DNA of 45,615 bases from an uncultured Bacteroidota bacterium (GCA_937901015.1 CALCGQ010000029.1:1-45615); one strand, 5' to 3'. Shown: positions 1 to 10,348, counted from the first letter of the stretch. Made by a program: numbers and translations. Notes: a model not told the origin generated them from the letters alone.

Positions 1-410
1 TCTGCAACAAGAGCTCTAAAAGGTTCCATGCTAATATTAATGGACGCATCCATAATCATTAACATACCACCTCCTATAAACATCGGTGCGATGAAGTCTG
101 CCAAATGAGGTGCGTTTGGCATAAGGACTAATGCTATACTTGTAAGTACTGCACCTACAAGAAAATAAGGACGCCTACGTCCAAGTCTATTCCATGTTTT
201 ATCGCTAAAATATCCAACAATTGGTTGAATAAGCATGCCAGTTATTGGAGCTACCAACCAGAACCAACTTAAGTGATGAACATCTGCTCCAAAAGTTAAG
301 AGTATGCTAGATGCATTTGCATTTTGCAATGCAAAGCCAAATTGAATACCCAAAAATCCAAAACTCATGTTCCAGATTTGCCAAAAACTTAATCGTGGTT
401 TTTTCTCCAT
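1..410 (-). CDS. MFS sugar transporter (GPH/SLC45-like), N-terminal part
   Basis: The first 136 codons of a major facilitator permease are present; the rest lies beyond the left edge. The start is the ATG at 408-410 (reads MEKKPRLSFWQIWNMSFGF). Hydrophobic helices are visible at about residues 10-35, 45-65, 80-97 and 104-125. The loop after helix 2 reads DKTWNRLGRRRPYF, the basic loop motif of MFS carriers, and the opening SFWQIWNMSFGFLGIQFG with GMLIQPIVGYFSD resembles the GPH/SLC45-type sugar transporters often found in Bacteroidota maltose or sucrose loci. It should move a sugar or glycoside with H+ or Na+ across the inner membrane. The substrate cannot be told from this part, and the genes that would place it in a utilisation locus are outside the window. 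The family call is fairly safe and the substrate is unknown. Confidence 0.85.
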   Translation of the reverse strand, partial: MEKKPRLSFWQIWNMSFGFLGIQFGFALQNANASSILLTFGADVHHLSWFWLVAPITGMLIQPIVGYFSDKTWNRLGRRRPYFLVGAVLTSIALVLMPNAPHLADFIAPMFIGGGMLMIMDASINISMEPFRALVA

Positions 411-470
411 TTTCTGAGGTTTTTTGAGGCATCTAAATTACTATATAAATTAATAATATTTGAAAAATAC

Positions 471-500
471 TTGGTCTGCAGGATTATAACTTTATTTTTG
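471..500 (+). promoter_or_regulatory. Bacteroidota-type promoter for the DUF481 gene
   Basis: A TTG at 471-473 and TATTTTTG at 493-500 are separated by 19 bases. They match the -33 and -7 elements of Bacteroidota housekeeping promoters (TTTG / TAnnTTTG). Transcription would start near 504, giving a leader of about 70 bases before the ATG at 577. This is probably also the main promoter for the closely packed genes up to 5594. Confidence 0.55.
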
Positions 501-576
501 CAATTGAAACGATAAAGGAATAAGAACTATAACGTTTGCGAGGAATTAGAAGTGCATGACTTATATTTAATTATTT

Positions 577-1611
577 ATGATTAAGGTCAATAAACAGATA
601 ATATTAACTCTTGTTTTTGTGTTATTAGGAGGTTTTTTGATTGCCCAGAAGACTGATACCATAGTTCATATTAATGGTAATGTGTTGCTAGGTGAAATAA
701 AGACACTCGATAATGGTATCATTACTTTTAAGATGGATGGTATGGGAACCATTAAGTTTCAGCTCGACAAAGTGAATACTTTTAGTTCCAAAAAGCATTT
801 TCAAGTTGTTATGCGTCACGGTATACAATACTATGGTTCATTTGATACTTCAGGTGTTAAGAGACGTGTAATGTTAAACCTTCTTAACGGAAAAAAACGT
901 TTGAGAGTTGAGAACATTGTGGAGATGTACCCAATAAAGAAGAATTTCTGGCTAAGGACCAGTGGAGTCTTTAGTTTGGGTTTTAATTATTCAAAAGGTA
1001 GTAATATTGCCAACTTAACAACATCTGGTACTGTAAATTACAGAAATCGAAAATCGTATTCTCAAATTAACTGGAGTGATAATACTACACTTCAAAATGA
1101 TACCATAAATTCAAATAAAAGCGATGCAACATTTTATATTCAACGATTATTGAAAAAGAAATGGTATCTAGGATTTAATATTGAAGGAAGTTCCAATAGT
1201 GAATTAGGTTATGACCTAAGGATACTAAGTGGGCTTTCTATAATTAATTATCTGGTGCAGAATTACCATAATAGGCTGTATTTTTCTGCAGGAGCAAGTG
1301 CAAACAGAGAATGGATCAAAGCTGAAGATACTACATCAGATAACATTGAGGGCCTATTAGGGTTTAACTATCATTATTTTAAGTATACTGATCCTGAAAT
1401 AAATATTACTACTTATGTAAACACATACCCTAACATGACCACCAGTGGAAGATGGAGGATTAATTACTATCTTGATGCTAGAGTTGAGGTGATAAATGAT
1501 TTTCATGTGGGTTTGAATTTCTATTATAACTTTGATAGTAAGCCTGTATCAACGGATGCATCTGATTCTGATTATGGTGTGAACACAACATTAAGCTATT
1601 CATTTCATTAA
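577..1611 (+). CDS. DUF481 family outer-membrane beta-barrel protein
   Basis: The 344-residue protein opens with a signal peptide (hydrophobic residues 7-22, then IAQ as a likely cleavage region). Residues 25-115 form a beta-rich soluble part beginning with TDTIVHINGNVLLGEI. From about residue 125 there are alternating amphipathic strands such as WLRTSGVFSLGFNYSKGSN and a terminal aromatic YSFH, as in outer-membrane barrels. The layout fits DUF481 (YdiY-like) proteins, whose function is poorly known. The stop lies only 16 bases before the rnpA start, so the two are probably co-transcribed from the promoter at 471-500. Barrel topology is inferred from the strand pattern; no ligand can be proposed. 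Confidence 0.75.
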   Translation: MIKVNKQIILTLVFVLLGGFLIAQKTDTIVHINGNVLLGEIKTLDNGIITFKMDGMGTIKFQLDKVNTFSSKKHFQVVMRHGIQYYGSFDTSGVKRRVMLNLLNGKKRLRVENIVEMYPIKKNFWLRTSGVFSLGFNYSKGSNIANLTTSGTVNYRNRKSYSQINWSDNTTLQNDTINSNKSDATFYIQRLLKKKWYLGFNIEGSSNSELGYDLRILSGLSIINYLVQNYHNRLYFSAGASANREWIKAEDTTSDNIEGLLGFNYHYFKYTDPEINITTYVNTYPNMTTSGRWRINYYLDARVEVINDFHVGLNFYYNFDSKPVSTDASDSDYGVNTTLSYSFH

Positions 1612-1627
1612 TATACATTATAAAATT

Positions 1628-2023
1628 TTGAAATATACATTCAAGAAAGATGAAAGATTGTGTAGTAAATTGCTGATAAATAAGCTTTTTACTGAAGGTG
1701 AATCATTTCTTGTATATCCTTTTAAAGTAGTATGTTTGAATATTCCTAGAACAGGAAGTATAGCTGCCCAGATCCTGATTTCTGTTTCGAAAAGGAACTT
1801 TAAGTCGGCGCCACATAGGAACAAGATAAAAAGACATATCAGAGAAGCTTATAGGAAAAACAAACATATTATTTGGGATGATTATAAAGATAAACCCAAC
1901 GACCAATTATTGGCAGGCTTTGTCTACATTGGTAAAAGTATTGCCACTAGTAAAGAGGTTGATCAAAAATTAATTCTAATTTTGCAGCGCTTAATTGAAA
2001 TGGATGTCAAAAATACTAGGTAG
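1628..2023 (+). CDS. rnpA: Ribonuclease P protein component
   Basis: This is the small basic protein subunit of RNase P, which binds the RNA subunit and helps remove the 5' leader of tRNA precursors. The 131-residue length is normal. The family signature is seen as [13 protein letters not shown] (about residues 59-71), which contacts the catalytic RNA. The start is a TTG at 1628; no in-frame ATG lies close enough to replace it, and the family N-terminus ([10 protein letters not shown]) begins directly after it. The 3' end overlaps yidD by 20 bases. In many bacteria rnpA follows dnaA/rpmH; here, as in many Bacteroidota, it is next to yidD and an S41 protease instead. Confidence 0.95.
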   Translation: MKYTFKKDERLCSKLLINKLFTEGESFLVYPFKVVCLNIPRTGSIAAQILISVSKRNFKSAPHRNKIKRHIREAYRKNKHIIWDDYKDKPNDQLLAGFVYIGKSIATSKEVDQKLILILQRLIEMDVKNTR

Positions 2024-2225
2024 TTTTTTTATTTTTTTAATAAGGATATACCAATATACATTGTCACCATTCATTGGACGATCATGCAGGTATACTCCTA
2101 CGTGTTCACATTACAGTGTTGAAGCCATAAAAAAGCATGGACCTATTAAAGGAGGAAGACTTTCTGTTAAAAGGATTGCATCGTGCAACCCATGGGGAGG
2201 AAGTGGCTATGACCCTGTTCCATAA
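2004..2225 (+). CDS. yidD: Membrane protein insertion efficiency factor YidD
   Basis: YidD is a small membrane-associated protein that helps the YidC insertase. The conserved block is complete: [18 protein letters not shown] followed by [15 protein letters not shown] and the end [13 protein letters not shown], including the paired cysteines. An N-terminal amphipathic/hydrophobic helix ([11 protein letters not shown]) precedes it. The ATG at 2004 gives 73 residues starting MSKILG; an upstream in-frame TTG at 1995 would add only three residues. The gene begins inside the end of rnpA, so the two are translationally linked. Confidence 0.95.
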   Translation: MSKILGSFFIFLIRIYQYTLSPFIGRSCRYTPTCSHYSVEAIKKHGPIKGGRLSVKRIASCNPWGGSGYDPVP

Positions 2226-2236
2226 AAATATATAAT

Positions 2237-3886
2237 ATGATAAAGAAAATTCAAATAACCATAATATTAGTAATTACCTTAGCTCTAACCACTTTTGGAC
2301 AAAGTCAAAATAATTTCGAATTGTCTAAAAACTTAGAGATTTATGGGGATATACTACGACAATTAAACCTTAATTATGCGGATGATATTAATCCTGGAGA
2401 ATTAAATACCACAGCCATTGACGCTTTGCTTGAAAAGCTCGACCCTTATACAGTTTATGTTCCTGAATCCAGACGTGAGGATTTTGAACTTATGACAAAA
2501 GGGGAATATGGTGGAATAGGTTCATTAATTCAAAAGCAAGGTGATTTTGTGATTATATCTGAACCATATGAAGGATTTCCTGCACAGGTATCCGGATTAA
2601 GAGCTGGAGATAAGATTCTTGCAATTGATGGTGAATCAGCTAAGGGAAAATCCAGTTCGGATATTAGCGAAAAGCTAAAGGGTACGCCTGGTACCACTTT
2701 AACACTGACTGTGGAAAGTTTTGGTGATTCTGTTTCTAAAGATTATGAGATTATACGACAAAAAATAAAATTTCCCAATATCCCATATTATGGTATGCTT
2801 AATGATAATATTGGATATATAAACCTACTGCAGTTTAATCCCAATTGTGCCAATGAGGTTAAGAATGCGTTTAATGAGCTTTCTTCTGAGAATACACTCA
2901 AAGGATTGGTGTTTGACCTTCGTGGAAATGGGGGAGGATTATTAAATGAAGCAGTAGATATTGTTAACATATTCGTGCCAAAGAATAAAACAATTGTAAC
3001 TACTAAAGGAAAAAATAAAGGGAATACGCAGGTTCACCGCACAAGAAATAATAGTATTGATACAAAGATACCTCTTGTTATACTTGTGAATGGAAACAGT
3101 GCATCTGCATCAGAAATTGTTGCCGGATCAATACAGGACATGGATAGGGGAGTGATTATTGGTGAAAAGACTTTTGGAAAAGGGTTAGTTCAAAACATTC
3201 TGGAGCTTCCATATAATTCAAAAATGAAACTAACCGTTGCCAAGTATTATATTCCAAGTGGAAGATGTATTCAAGCCATTGATTATTTTAATGAGATTAA
3301 AGCTGATAGCTTGAATAGTATACCTGATTCATTGCTAAACGTGTTCAAAACTATAGGTGGTCGAAAAGTTTATGATAAGGGAGGTATTGAGCCTGATGTA
3401 AAGGTTGCTTCAAGAACATTTAGTCAAATAAGTGGTGACCTTTATGCTCAGAATTATCTATTTAATTTTACAAATCAATTTGTTCTCGAAAATGATTCAA
3501 TTGCCCCTGCAAGGGAATTCAAAATATCAGATTCTGTTTATAATAAGTTTAAGGTTTATGTAGAAGATCAGGATTTTGACTATAAAACGGAAACAGAATT
3601 ACTACTGGAAAGATTAAGTAAAAGTGCTGATAGAGAGGATTACAAAGATGCATTGGGTGAGTTGTTAACCAAATTATCGGAAGAAATTGTAATTGAGAAA
3701 AAGAAAGATCTTGATAAGAATCGTTCTGAAATAGAAGAGATGCTAATAATGGAAATAGTTACTCGTTATTATTATCAAAAGGGCAAACTTGAAGCTTCAT
3801 TGGTTAATGACACCGATATTGATGAAGCCATTAAAATATTGGAAGATAATGGTTTGTATACATCAATACTGGATGGTACTTATTAA
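2237..3886 (+). CDS. S41 family C-terminal processing protease (CtpA-like)
   Basis: A 549-residue exported serine protease. Residues 1-22 are a signal peptide ending in TTFGQ. A PDZ domain covers about residues 86-165 (GEYGGIGSLIQ to TLTVESFG). The protease core follows, with the catalytic serine S290 in NSASASE and the general base K315 in GEKTFGKGLVQ, with Q319 four residues later. The S-K spacing of 25 and K-Q spacing of 4 match characterised CtpA/CtpB enzymes. The long C-terminal tail (about 410-549) is helical and charged. It should cleave C-termini of envelope proteins in the periplasm. The start is 11 bases after yidD. Specific substrates are not known. Confidence 0.92.
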   Translation: MIKKIQITIILVITLALTTFGQSQNNFELSKNLEIYGDILRQLNLNYADDINPGELNTTAIDALLEKLDPYTVYVPESRREDFELMTKGEYGGIGSLIQKQGDFVIISEPYEGFPAQVSGLRAGDKILAIDGESAKGKSSSDISEKLKGTPGTTLTLTVESFGDSVSKDYEIIRQKIKFPNIPYYGMLNDNIGYINLLQFNPNCANEVKNAFNELSSENTLKGLVFDLRGNGGGLLNEAVDIVNIFVPKNKTIVTTKGKNKGNTQVHRTRNNSIDTKIPLVILVNGNSASASEIVAGSIQDMDRGVIIGEKTFGKGLVQNILELPYNSKMKLTVAKYYIPSGRCIQAIDYFNEIKADSLNSIPDSLLNVFKTIGGRKVYDKGGIEPDVKVASRTFSQISGDLYAQNYLFNFTNQFVLENDSIAPAREFKISDSVYNKFKVYVEDQDFDYKTETELLLERLSKSADREDYKDALGELLTKLSEEIVIEKKKDLDKNRSEIEEMLIMEIVTRYYYQKGKLEASLVNDTDIDEAIKILEDNGLYTSILDGTY

Positions 3887-3917
3887 TAAACTTAAGATTT
3901 GTTGGAATAGTTAATTA

Positions 3918-5594
3918 ATGAATTCAAGCACAAACATACATTCTCTGTCATATGCCATAACACTTATGTTATTGGCAGCAAGTATTCCATTGTCGAAATT
4001 TACGATGAGTATCACGGAGTTTATGTTGCTCGGATTATGGTTATGGTCGGGGTTTTCATTTAGTGTTAGTTACAGATTCTTTAAGCTCGGAGGAATAGGT
4101 ACAGGAACTGTTCACCTGCTAGGTTATATAATATCATTGGCTTATAATAACCTGATAGATAAGTTCAAAGAATTTTTTAGAAATAAACCTGCCATGGTTT
4201 TTTCTTTTATTTATATCGTACATGTATTAGGGGTACTATATACATCTGATATGAATTATGCCCTAAAAGACCTTAGGGTAAAACTTCCAATGATACTTCT
4301 TCCTCTAGTTATTGCTACCATGGAAAAAATTAGTGCTAAGAATCTTAGATACTTATTGGTTATTTATTCTTTAGCAGTTTTTGTTAATACTGGCATTAGT
4401 ACTTTTGTCTTTCTGACAAATAGCTATGTTGACATAAGAAGTATATCACCATTTATTTCTCCAATTCGTTTAGGTTTAAATGTAAGTTTTGCTTTTTTTA
4501 TAATGATTTATTTCATTTTTCATGATAGTAAATTCAGGCTATGGCAAACAACATCTTTTGTGGTGATGGCTTTGTGGTTTGTGACATTTTTATTCCTTCT
4601 TGAATCAGTTACTAGTATTGTAATAATAATAATAGTAGGTGTAGGTTATCTGTTTATGAGACTCTACCAAACAATGTACATGTGGCAGAAAGTGACACTA
4701 TTTATTACTGCAATAGTGATTCCTTCGTTGTTTTTCTGGCATGTAAGGAATATTGTTGTGGAAGTAACTACTGCTCCGGATATTGAGTTTAGTGAGCTTG
4801 ATAAATACACACCATATGGTAATACATACTTTCATGACACTCTAGATCTTCAAATTGAAGATGGACGATATGTGGGTTTGTATTTGTGTTACGAAGAAAT
4901 GAAGGAAGAGTGGAACACAAGAAGCTCAATAAACTATCATGGTAAAACCGAGGAAGGTCAACTGATCAATACCACCTTAATAAGATACTTAACATCAAAA
5001 GACTTACGAAAGGACAAGGATGGGGTAGTTGCCTTATCTGATGACGATATTAGAATGATTGAAAAAGGCTTGGCCAATTACAATTATGTGAATAAGCCAG
5101 GATTGAGAACGCGAATCCTGAAAATAATTAAAGGCTATGAGGTTTTCAAAACAACAGGCAACCCCAGTGGAAGCTCAGTTATGCAGAGAATAGAATACCT
5201 TAGGGCGTCCTTCAATATTATTAACGAAAACCTAATATTTGGGGTAGGTACAGGTGATCTTGAAGTTGCATTTAATAATGAGTTTAATGAAATGAATTCA
5301 GTGCTGGAAGACAGATATAGATATCATGCTCACAATCAATTTCTAGGGGTATTCATCGCCTTTGGGGTAATTGGGTTTATTGTGTTTATTGTTGGCCTTT
5401 TTTATCCAGCAATAGCTTTAAAAGGTTTTCAGGATTACTTTTTTAGTTCTTTCTTCCTTATTATGATGATATCAATGTTTTCAGATGATACGCTAGAAAC
5501 TCAGGCTGGTGTTACTCTGTTCGCATTTTTTTATTCCTTACTATTATTTGGTAGAAAGATAGGTGATAATATGCCTGCCAGACTAAGCTCTTAG
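3918..5594 (+). CDS. O-antigen ligase / Wzy-like polytopic membrane protein
   Basis: The 558-residue protein has about ten to twelve hydrophobic segments, grouped at residues 10-80, 95-275 and 470-550. Near the C-terminus is the family landmark YRYHAHNQFLGVFIAFG, including the HxHNxxL element of the O-antigen ligase/polymerase superfamily, preceded by NENLIFGVGTGDL. A large soluble loop (about residues 270-430) contains IRYLTSKDLRKDKDGV, a segment I associate with Bacteroidota members of this family. It would ligate or polymerise lipid-linked glycan at the outer face of the inner membrane. Placement after the S41 protease suggests a shared envelope role, but ligase and polymerase cannot be told apart. 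Confidence 0.78.
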   Translation: MNSSTNIHSLSYAITLMLLAASIPLSKFTMSITEFMLLGLWLWSGFSFSVSYRFFKLGGIGTGTVHLLGYIISLAYNNLIDKFKEFFRNKPAMVFSFIYIVHVLGVLYTSDMNYALKDLRVKLPMILLPLVIATMEKISAKNLRYLLVIYSLAVFVNTGISTFVFLTNSYVDIRSISPFISPIRLGLNVSFAFFIMIYFIFHDSKFRLWQTTSFVVMALWFVTFLFLLESVTSIVIIIIVGVGYLFMRLYQTMYMWQKVTLFITAIVIPSLFFWHVRNIVVEVTTAPDIEFSELDKYTPYGNTYFHDTLDLQIEDGRYVGLYLCYEEMKEEWNTRSSINYHGKTEEGQLINTTLIRYLTSKDLRKDKDGVVALSDDDIRMIEKGLANYNYVNKPGLRTRILKIIKGYEVFKTTGNPSGSSVMQRIEYLRASFNIINENLIFGVGTGDLEVAFNNEFNEMNSVLEDRYRYHAHNQFLGVFIAFGVIGFIVFIVGLFYPAIALKGFQDYFFSSFFLIMMISMFSDDTLETQAGVTLFAFFYSLLLFGRKIGDNMPARLSS

Positions 5595-5668
5595 TCTGAT
5601 AATTTTAATTGCTTTTTTATTGGTATGTATTGTAGTTAAATATTTTTAATTTAGCTGTAAATATAATT

Positions 5669-6166
5669 ATGAAACATAAGGAAATTATCATAAGATATGA
5701 GGAGTATGAGGATGTTGAAAGCCTGTTAGTTGAAGACTCTAAATTGATAGATGAGGCCAATGAAGCTGTAAAGGGTTCATATGCACCATATTCAGAATTT
5801 CATGTTGGTGCGGCGTTAAAACTTGATAACGGTATGGTTATTAGAGGCAGTAATCAGGAGAATTCTGCTTATCCATCAGGGTTGTGTGCCGAACGTGTTG
5901 CTTTGTTTCATGCAAAATCCACATACCCAGACGCTTCTGTTATTGCCATTGCAGTAACTTGTAGAACGGAGCACTTTGTAAATTTGGACCCAGTAGCACC
6001 TTGTGGTTCCTGCAGACAGGTTATCGCTGAAACTGAGAAAAGACAGAGCGACAGAATTAGGATAATAATGACTGGTGATGGAGCTGTTACAAAAATAGTT
6101 GATGGCATTGACAACTTACTTCCCATGAAATTTCAGGAAGAAAAACTAAAAAAAATCAATAGGTAG
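5669..6166 (+). CDS. cdd: Cytidine deaminase
   Basis: A pyrimidine-salvage enzyme that deaminates cytidine and deoxycytidine to uridine forms. The zinc site is complete: C73 and catalytic E75 in CAERVALF, with C112 and C115 in PCGSCRQV. The segment YAPYSEFHVGAAL is the usual substrate-binding N-terminal motif. At 165 residues it is slightly longer than typical tetrameric enzymes because of about 30 extra N-terminal residues (KEIIIRYEEYEDVESL). The start ATG is 74 bases after the previous gene; no clear TAnnTTTG element is seen in that gap. Confidence 0.94.
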   Translation: MKHKEIIIRYEEYEDVESLLVEDSKLIDEANEAVKGSYAPYSEFHVGAALKLDNGMVIRGSNQENSAYPSGLCAERVALFHAKSTYPDASVIAIAVTCRTEHFVNLDPVAPCGSCRQVIAETEKRQSDRIRIIMTGDGAVTKIVDGIDNLLPMKFQEEKLKKINR

Positions 6167-6203
6167 ATTCCATATATCTACAAACTCATGTAAACTTTTA
6201 ATT

Positions 6204-7070
6204 ATGAAAAATATAATTTCAATTCTAGTGATATTTATCCTTATGGCGGGATTTAAAAATGATAAACCTGCATACAGGATTTTTGATGCTAATGGAGATA
6301 AAGCCAAGTATTCTAAATTGCTAAAAGAAGCATCAGAAGCGGATGTGGTATTTTTTGGGGAATTACATAACAATCCCATCTGCCACTGGTTACAGTATGA
6401 GCTTACAGTTGATTTATATGAGGAACGTGAAGGGAAAATAATTCTTGGTGCTGAAATGTTTGAAACCGACAATCAATTAATTATGAATGAGTATTTGGAA
6501 GGTCATATAAGTGGTAAGAGTTATAAGAAAGAAGCTCGTCTTTGGCCTAATTATACTACTGACTATGCACCTTTGGTAGAATTTGCCAAGGATAGTAGTT
6601 TACCATTTATCGCCACTAATATTCCAAGAAGATATGCTTCATTAGTTTATAGAAAAGGTTTTGACGGGCTTGAGGAACTAAGTCCAGAAGCATTAAAATA
6701 TATTGCTCCTTTGCCAATTGAATATGATTCTACTTTAAACTGTTATGCTAGTATGTTGGAAGGAATGGAAGGAATGGGAGGCCATGTAACACAAACATTA
6801 CCCATGGCTCAGGCAGTAAAAGATGCTACAATGGCATATAGTATTGCAGGGTATGCCGCCGATGGTAGTTTATTTATTCACTATAATGGATCTTACCACT
6901 CCGATAATTTTGAATCTATTCTTTGGTATTTGAATAAATATAAGCCAGGTTTGAAAATTGTAACCATCGCTTCTGTGGAACAGGAAAGTATCTCTGATTT
7001 GGATGATGAATACAAGAATAAAGCAAACTTCATTCTTGCCATTCCTGAAGATATGACCAAAACTCACTAA
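6204..7070 (+). CDS. ChaN-like haem-binding/EreA-TIKI superfamily protein
   Basis: The 288-residue protein has a short hydrophobic N-terminus (residues 3-17), consistent with export, though no lipobox cysteine is present. Residues 46-60 read ADVVFFGELHNNPICH, the GE-x-H motif of the ChaN/TIKI superfamily, followed by ILGAEMFETDNQ and the paired Y/R-rich segment IPRRYASLVYRKG. Middle residues (PLPIEYDSTLNCYASMLEG) and GSYHSDNFESILWYL fit ChaN proteins, which bind haem in some bacteria and are related to TIKI metalloproteases. Whether this copy binds haem or is catalytic cannot be told. It follows cdd by 37 bases and converges on infB. Confidence 0.8.
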   Translation: MKNIISILVIFILMAGFKNDKPAYRIFDANGDKAKYSKLLKEASEADVVFFGELHNNPICHWLQYELTVDLYEEREGKIILGAEMFETDNQLIMNEYLEGHISGKSYKKEARLWPNYTTDYAPLVEFAKDSSLPFIATNIPRRYASLVYRKGFDGLEELSPEALKYIAPLPIEYDSTLNCYASMLEGMEGMGGHVTQTLPMAQAVKDATMAYSIAGYAADGSLFIHYNGSYHSDNFESILWYLNKYKPGLKIVTIASVEQESISDLDDEYKNKANFILAIPEDMTKTH

Positions 7071-7120
7071 TCAATAATGAGTTTTATACAGTAAAAAAAA
7101 TGATTCGTTAACTAATGTAA

Positions 7121-10100
7121 TTAGCGACTTACTTCTACCATCTCGTATCCTTCAACGATGTCACCAACTTTGATGTCATTGAAGTTCTCAATATTAAGAC
7201 CACATTCATATCCAGTTGATACTTCTTTAACATCATCCTTGAATCTCTTAAGTGAGCCAAGCAGTCCTGTGTAAACAACAATACCATCTCTAATAACGCG
7301 AATCTTAGTATTTCGGTGTACTTTACCATCAAGAACATAACACCCAGCAATGGTACCAACCTTTGTAATTTTGAAAGTCTCACGAACTTCAATGTTACAA
7401 ACAATTTTCTCCTTTGTTTTAGGAGCAAGCATACCTTTAATGGCAGTTTCAAGTTCTTCAGTTGCCTGATATATAATTGAATATAGTCGAATGTCAATTT
7501 GTTCTTTCTCAGCACGTTTACGAGCTTGAACAGATGGTCTAACCTGGAATCCTACAATAATTGCATCAGAGGCTGAAGCAAGCATTACATCGGATTCAGA
7601 AATAGCACCAACAGCTTTATGGATAACATTAACCTGTACTTCAGTAGTAGATAGTTTAATCAATGAATCGGTTAGAGCTTCAATTGATCCATCAACATCA
7701 CCTTTAACGATTATGTTAATTTCCTTAAAGTCACCAATTGCAATCCTTCTACCAATCTCATCAAGAGTAACATGTTTCTGAGTTCGTAGACTTTGCTCAC
7801 GAATCAACTGTTGGCGTTTTGATGCCAATGATTTAGCTTCTTTTTCATCCTTCATCACATTGAATACATCACCTGCCTGAGGTGCTGCAATTAATCCCAG
7901 TATTAATACTGGTTGAGAAGGTCCAACAGATTCAATGGGTTCATTTCGCTCATTGAACATAGCCTTAACTTTACCAAAAACGGGTCCTGCAAGGATAATA
8001 TCTCCCTTTTTCAATGTTCCGTCTTGTACAAGAATAGTAGTTACATAACCACGCCCCTTGTCAAGAGAAGCCTCTATTACAGTACCTTTTGCTCCTTTTT
8101 CAGCATTAGCTTTTAACTCTAGAAGTTCTGATTCAAGCAATACTTTTTCAAGAAGTTCTGGGATACCCATACCGGTAATAGCTGAGATTTCTTGTGATTG
8201 GAATTTGCCACCCCAATCTTCCACAAGAATATTCATTCCTGCAAGCTGTTCTTTTACTTTTTCAGCATTGGCACCAGCCTTATCCATTTTGTTAATTGCA
8301 AATACAATTGGAACACCAGCAGCCTGAGCATGGTTAATCGCTTCTTTTGTCTGAGGCATAACGCTATCATCAGCAGCAACAACAATAATTGCAACATCGG
8401 TAACTTTTGCACCCCTAGCACGCATCGCTGTAAAAGCTTCGTGACCAGGTGTGTCAAGGAACGTTATTCGTTTTCCCGTCTCAGTTTTAACTTCATATGC
8501 ACCAATGTGCTGTGTAATACCACCAGCTTCTCCTGAAACAACATTTGCATTACGGATATAGTCAAGTAGCTTAGTTTTACCATGGTCGACGTGACCCATA
8601 ACAGTAACAATGGGAGCTCTATCAATCAAGTTAGCCTCATCATCTTCGTCCTCAACTACCTCTAGGCTTTTATCCTCATCTACACTTACAAATGAAGTTT
8701 GATGCCCAAATTCTTCAGCAACTAGTACAATTGTTTCTGCATCAAGTCTCTGGTTAATTGAGACAAATAATCCGAGTTGCATACAAGATGTAATAATCTC
8801 AGTTACACTTACATTCATCATAGTTGCCAACTCATTGGCTGTAACGAATTCGGTAACTTTAATGATCTTGTTTTCATCTTCCTGCTTCTGCTGTTCTTCC
8901 TGAATAGTTTGTGATACTGTATCACGTTTTCTTCTTCTATGTTTCGCAGCTTTTGACTTACCCGATGGAGCTAGTCTTGCAAGAGTATCTTTTATCTTCT
9001 TTTGGATTTCCTCTTCTGTAGGCTCTACCTTAACAATTCTACCCTTCGCGGCAGGCTTGTTTTTATGATGAGGTTTGTCAGATCTAGGTTGTTGTTTTTT
9101 AACTTCCTCGGTTGACAGAGGTTTAGATTTAATTCTTTTCCTCTTTTTCTTATTTTGTCCAACTTTATTGTCATCAGACGATGCAACAGGTTTCTTCTTC
9201 TTACTACGTTTTATTTCAGTTGGAAGAACAATCTTATCAAGAATTGTAGGTCCTGTTAATTTCTCAAATTTAGTTTTGATAAAATTATCACCCTTATTTT
9301 CCTCTTTCTTAGGCTCCTCTTTCTTGGTTTCTTCTTTTGGCTTCTCAGTTTCTTGAGCCTTTGGAGCAATAGGTTCAACAGCAGTTTCCTTAACTACTGG
9401 TTTTTCAACTATTTTTTCAACATTTTTGGTTTCTGCAGCAGGAGCTTCCTCCTTAGCAGTAATCTTTTTGTCCTTACGATGTTGTACTTTGTTCTCTTGC
9501 TCTTTGCGCTTTTCTTCCTTACTTTTTTTCTTCGGTCTTGTTTTTTGATTAAGAGTATCAAGATCGATCTTTCCCAGAACTTTTATTTCACTACTGTCTG
9601 CATCTGAACTTGGCTCTTCTTCAGTTACAACTTGTTCTTCTTCAGCGATAGTTTGTACCTCTTCAGAAATAATTGGTTTTTCTTCAGTAGTAACTGCTTC
9701 TTCTTCAACTGCTACTTCATCTACAGTTTCTTCTAAAATTACTTCAGATTCTGGTGTAGGAGTGGTTTCAATAACTTCTACGACCTCTTCTATTACTTCT
9801 TCAGCTTCCTTCTCAATAGGTTTTTCTGCAACAGGTTCGGTTATTTCTTCAGTAATAACTTCTGCTTTGATTTCTTCCTCAACTATAGGTTCCTCAACAA
9901 CAGGTTCTTCAACTATCTCAACAATCTTGTCTGTTTCAACAACAGGTTCTTCAGTTTTAACAGGTTCTGGAATTGGTTCTGTTTTTGCAGCTACGGGAGG
10001 TTCTGGCTTAGTATTTGCTTCATAAGAAACCCCCATATTTTTAATCATCAGCTCTTCCTCTACAGGCATATTCGCTTCAGGACTAACCTCTTTAACTCCT

Positions 10101-10348
10101 GCATCTTCAAGACTAATTGATTCTTTACCAACATATTCAAGACCCTTTTGCTTCGAAATCTCCTTAACTTGTTTTTCATCCTGAAACTCTTGGGTAAGAA
10201 GCTCATACATTTCAGGGTCTAACTTTGTATTAGGCTTTCGCTCAATATCATAGCCCTTATTTGTAAGGAAACTAACAATTGAATCCAGACTAATGTTGAA
10301 CTCTCTTGCAGCTTTGCTCAATCTTACCACCTTATTTGTTCCTGTCAT
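7121..10348 (-). CDS. infB: Translation initiation factor IF-2
   Basis: IF-2 is the GTPase that places initiator tRNA on the 30S subunit and promotes subunit joining. The 1075 residues start with an IF2-N helix domain ([13 protein letters not shown]). A very long low-complexity linker follows (about 110-500): first Glu/Val/Pro/Thr rich, then Lys rich. A second IF2-N-like domain is near 510-560. The G domain has GHVDHGKT at 585-592, [20 protein letters not shown] and SAITG, followed by domains II-IV. The gene is last in rimP-nusA-infB, 59 bases after nusA. It converges with chaN; I see no good terminator in the 50-base gap. Confidence 0.98.
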   Translation of the reverse strand: MTGTNKVVRLSKAAREFNISLDSIVSFLTNKGYDIERKPNTKLDPEMYELLTQEFQDEKQVKEISKQKGLEYVGKESISLEDAGVKEVSPEANMPVEEELMIKNMGVSYEANTKPEPPVAAKTEPIPEPVKTEEPVVETDKIVEIVEEPVVEEPIVEEEIKAEVITEEITEPVAEKPIEKEAEEVIEEVVEVIETTPTPESEVILEETVDEVAVEEEAVTTEEKPIISEEVQTIAEEEQVVTEEEPSSDADSSEIKVLGKIDLDTLNQKTRPKKKSKEEKRKEQENKVQHRKDKKITAKEEAPAAETKNVEKIVEKPVVKETAVEPIAPKAQETEKPKEETKKEEPKKEENKGDNFIKTKFEKLTGPTILDKIVLPTEIKRSKKKKPVASSDDNKVGQNKKKRKRIKSKPLSTEEVKKQQPRSDKPHHKNKPAAKGRIVKVEPTEEEIQKKIKDTLARLAPSGKSKAAKHRRRKRDTVSQTIQEEQQKQEDENKIIKVTEFVTANELATMMNVSVTEIITSCMQLGLFVSINQRLDAETIVLVAEEFGHQTSFVSVDEDKSLEVVEDEDDEANLIDRAPIVTVMGHVDHGKTKLLDYIRNANVVSGEAGGITQHIGAYEVKTETGKRITFLDTPGHEAFTAMRARGAKVTDVAIIVVAADDSVMPQTKEAINHAQAAGVPIVFAINKMDKAGANAEKVKEQLAGMNILVEDWGGKFQSQEISAITGMGIPELLEKVLLESELLELKANAEKGAKGTVIEASLDKGRGYVTTILVQDGTLKKGDIILAGPVFGKVKAMFNERNEPIESVGPSQPVLILGLIAAPQAGDVFNVMKDEKEAKSLASKRQQLIREQSLRTQKHVTLDEIGRRIAIGDFKEINIIVKGDVDGSIEALTDSLIKLSTTEVQVNVIHKAVGAISESDVMLASASDAIIVGFQVRPSVQARKRAEKEQIDIRLYSIIYQATEELETAIKGMLAPKTKEKIVCNIEVRETFKITKVGTIAGCYVLDGKVHRNTKIRVIRDGIVVYTGLLGSLKRFKDDVKEVSTGYECGLNIENFNDIKVGDIVEGYEMVEVSR

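Noticed and set aside
7071-7120. Search for a terminator between convergent chaN-like gene and infB
   Set aside because: No stem with a T-tract is present; only an A-run (7094-7101). Termination may be Rho-dependent or further on.
8198-8536. Open frame of 112 codons on the plus strand inside infB
   Set aside because: It lies opposite the conserved GTPase core of IF-2, and its translation resembles no family.
9762-10025. Open frame on the plus strand, Ser/Thr rich, inside infB
   Set aside because: It is the antisense reading of the Glu/Val-rich IF-2 linker; the composition is a simple mirror of those codons.
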